Shown here piece after piece: positions 17,746 to 17,777 of a stretch of 17,777 nt of DNA (positions are counted from its first letter, which is position 1; each line of letters starts with the position of its first letter). The position numbers and the translations under genes are program-made. Under the pieces are notes generated by a model. The model saw only the letters and a list, made by a program, of their open reading frames with translations, did not search any database and had not been told where the DNA came from. The DNA comes from Temnopleurus reevesii (taxonomy: Eukaryota > Echinodermata > Echinoidea > Temnopleuroida > Temnopleuridae), in contig BQKZ01000108.1 of assembly GCA_036244855.1 (NCBI GenBank), forward strand, positions 179,805-197,581. The letters run 5' to 3'.

Positions 17746-17777
17746 TTTTTTTTTTTTTGGGGGGGGGGGGGGGGGGG
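17746..17777. repeat. T13/G19+ homopolymer junction
   Basis: Thirteen T then at least nineteen G at the window edge; counterpart of 2972-2997. Confidence 0.9.

Larger units (their letters stand above)
13343..17777. repeat. Composite repeat, copy 2 (right flank of the galaxin-like gene)
   Basis: Direct-orientation copy of 1-2997. The left 0.9 kb differs from copy 1 by visible substitutions and small indels. From about 14720 to 16066 it aligns with 1275-2621 without gaps (constant offset 13445), and I noticed a single substitution (2537 G versus 15982 A). An N follows at 16067. The sequence then enters a diverged partial copy (about 16140-17370) before rejoining copy 1 at GTGAATGCCTGATG (17377), and it ends in T13/G19 at the window edge. 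Confidence 0.85.

Overview
The window looks like nuclear DNA from an animal, most likely a marine invertebrate deuterostome. A sea urchin or other echinoderm is my guess from the repeat style, and the sequence does not prove it. It is AT-rich and dense with short foldback (MITE-like) elements. It holds one multi-exon gene on the minus strand, with GT/AG introns and matching phases at all but one of its junctions. I see no bacterial-type genes, rRNA or CRISPR array. Two single-N positions (12452 and 16067) show this is a draft assembly.

Layout, left to right. 1-2997 is copy 1 of a composite repeat built from nested foldback elements; it ends in a T13/G13 run. 2998-6020 is gene-free, AT-rich sequence with two foldback elements, a palindromic ATGATATCAT cluster and microsatellites. 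6021-12331 is a galaxin-like gene on the minus strand, with eight recognisable exons (named A to H in transcript order, from 12331 down to 6021). It encodes about 43 dicysteine (CC) motifs followed by a C-terminal domain that resembles a netrin-like (NTR) module. The first exon with a start codon and signal peptide is not visible. Introns carry a foldback element touching a splice donor, a minisatellite, a LINE-like tail, a tRNA-derived SINE-like piece and degenerate tandem repeats. 12332-13342 has no convincing gene. 13343-17777 is copy 2 of the composite repeat. It contains a near-identical portion (to 16066), an N, then a diverged partial copy (about 16140-17370), and it ends in the same T13/G-run as copy 1.

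Two things stand out. First, the galaxin-like reading frame is open across all eight exons except for one TAG inside exon G (7416-7418) and a TGA created at the exon D/E junction. It may therefore be a decaying gene, a null allele, or contain assembly errors. Second, the three versions of the composite repeat act as empty and filled sites for one another. This gives the exact ends and target duplications of three insertions: 176 bp at TTAA, 177 bp at CCTG, and 718 bp at TTAA.
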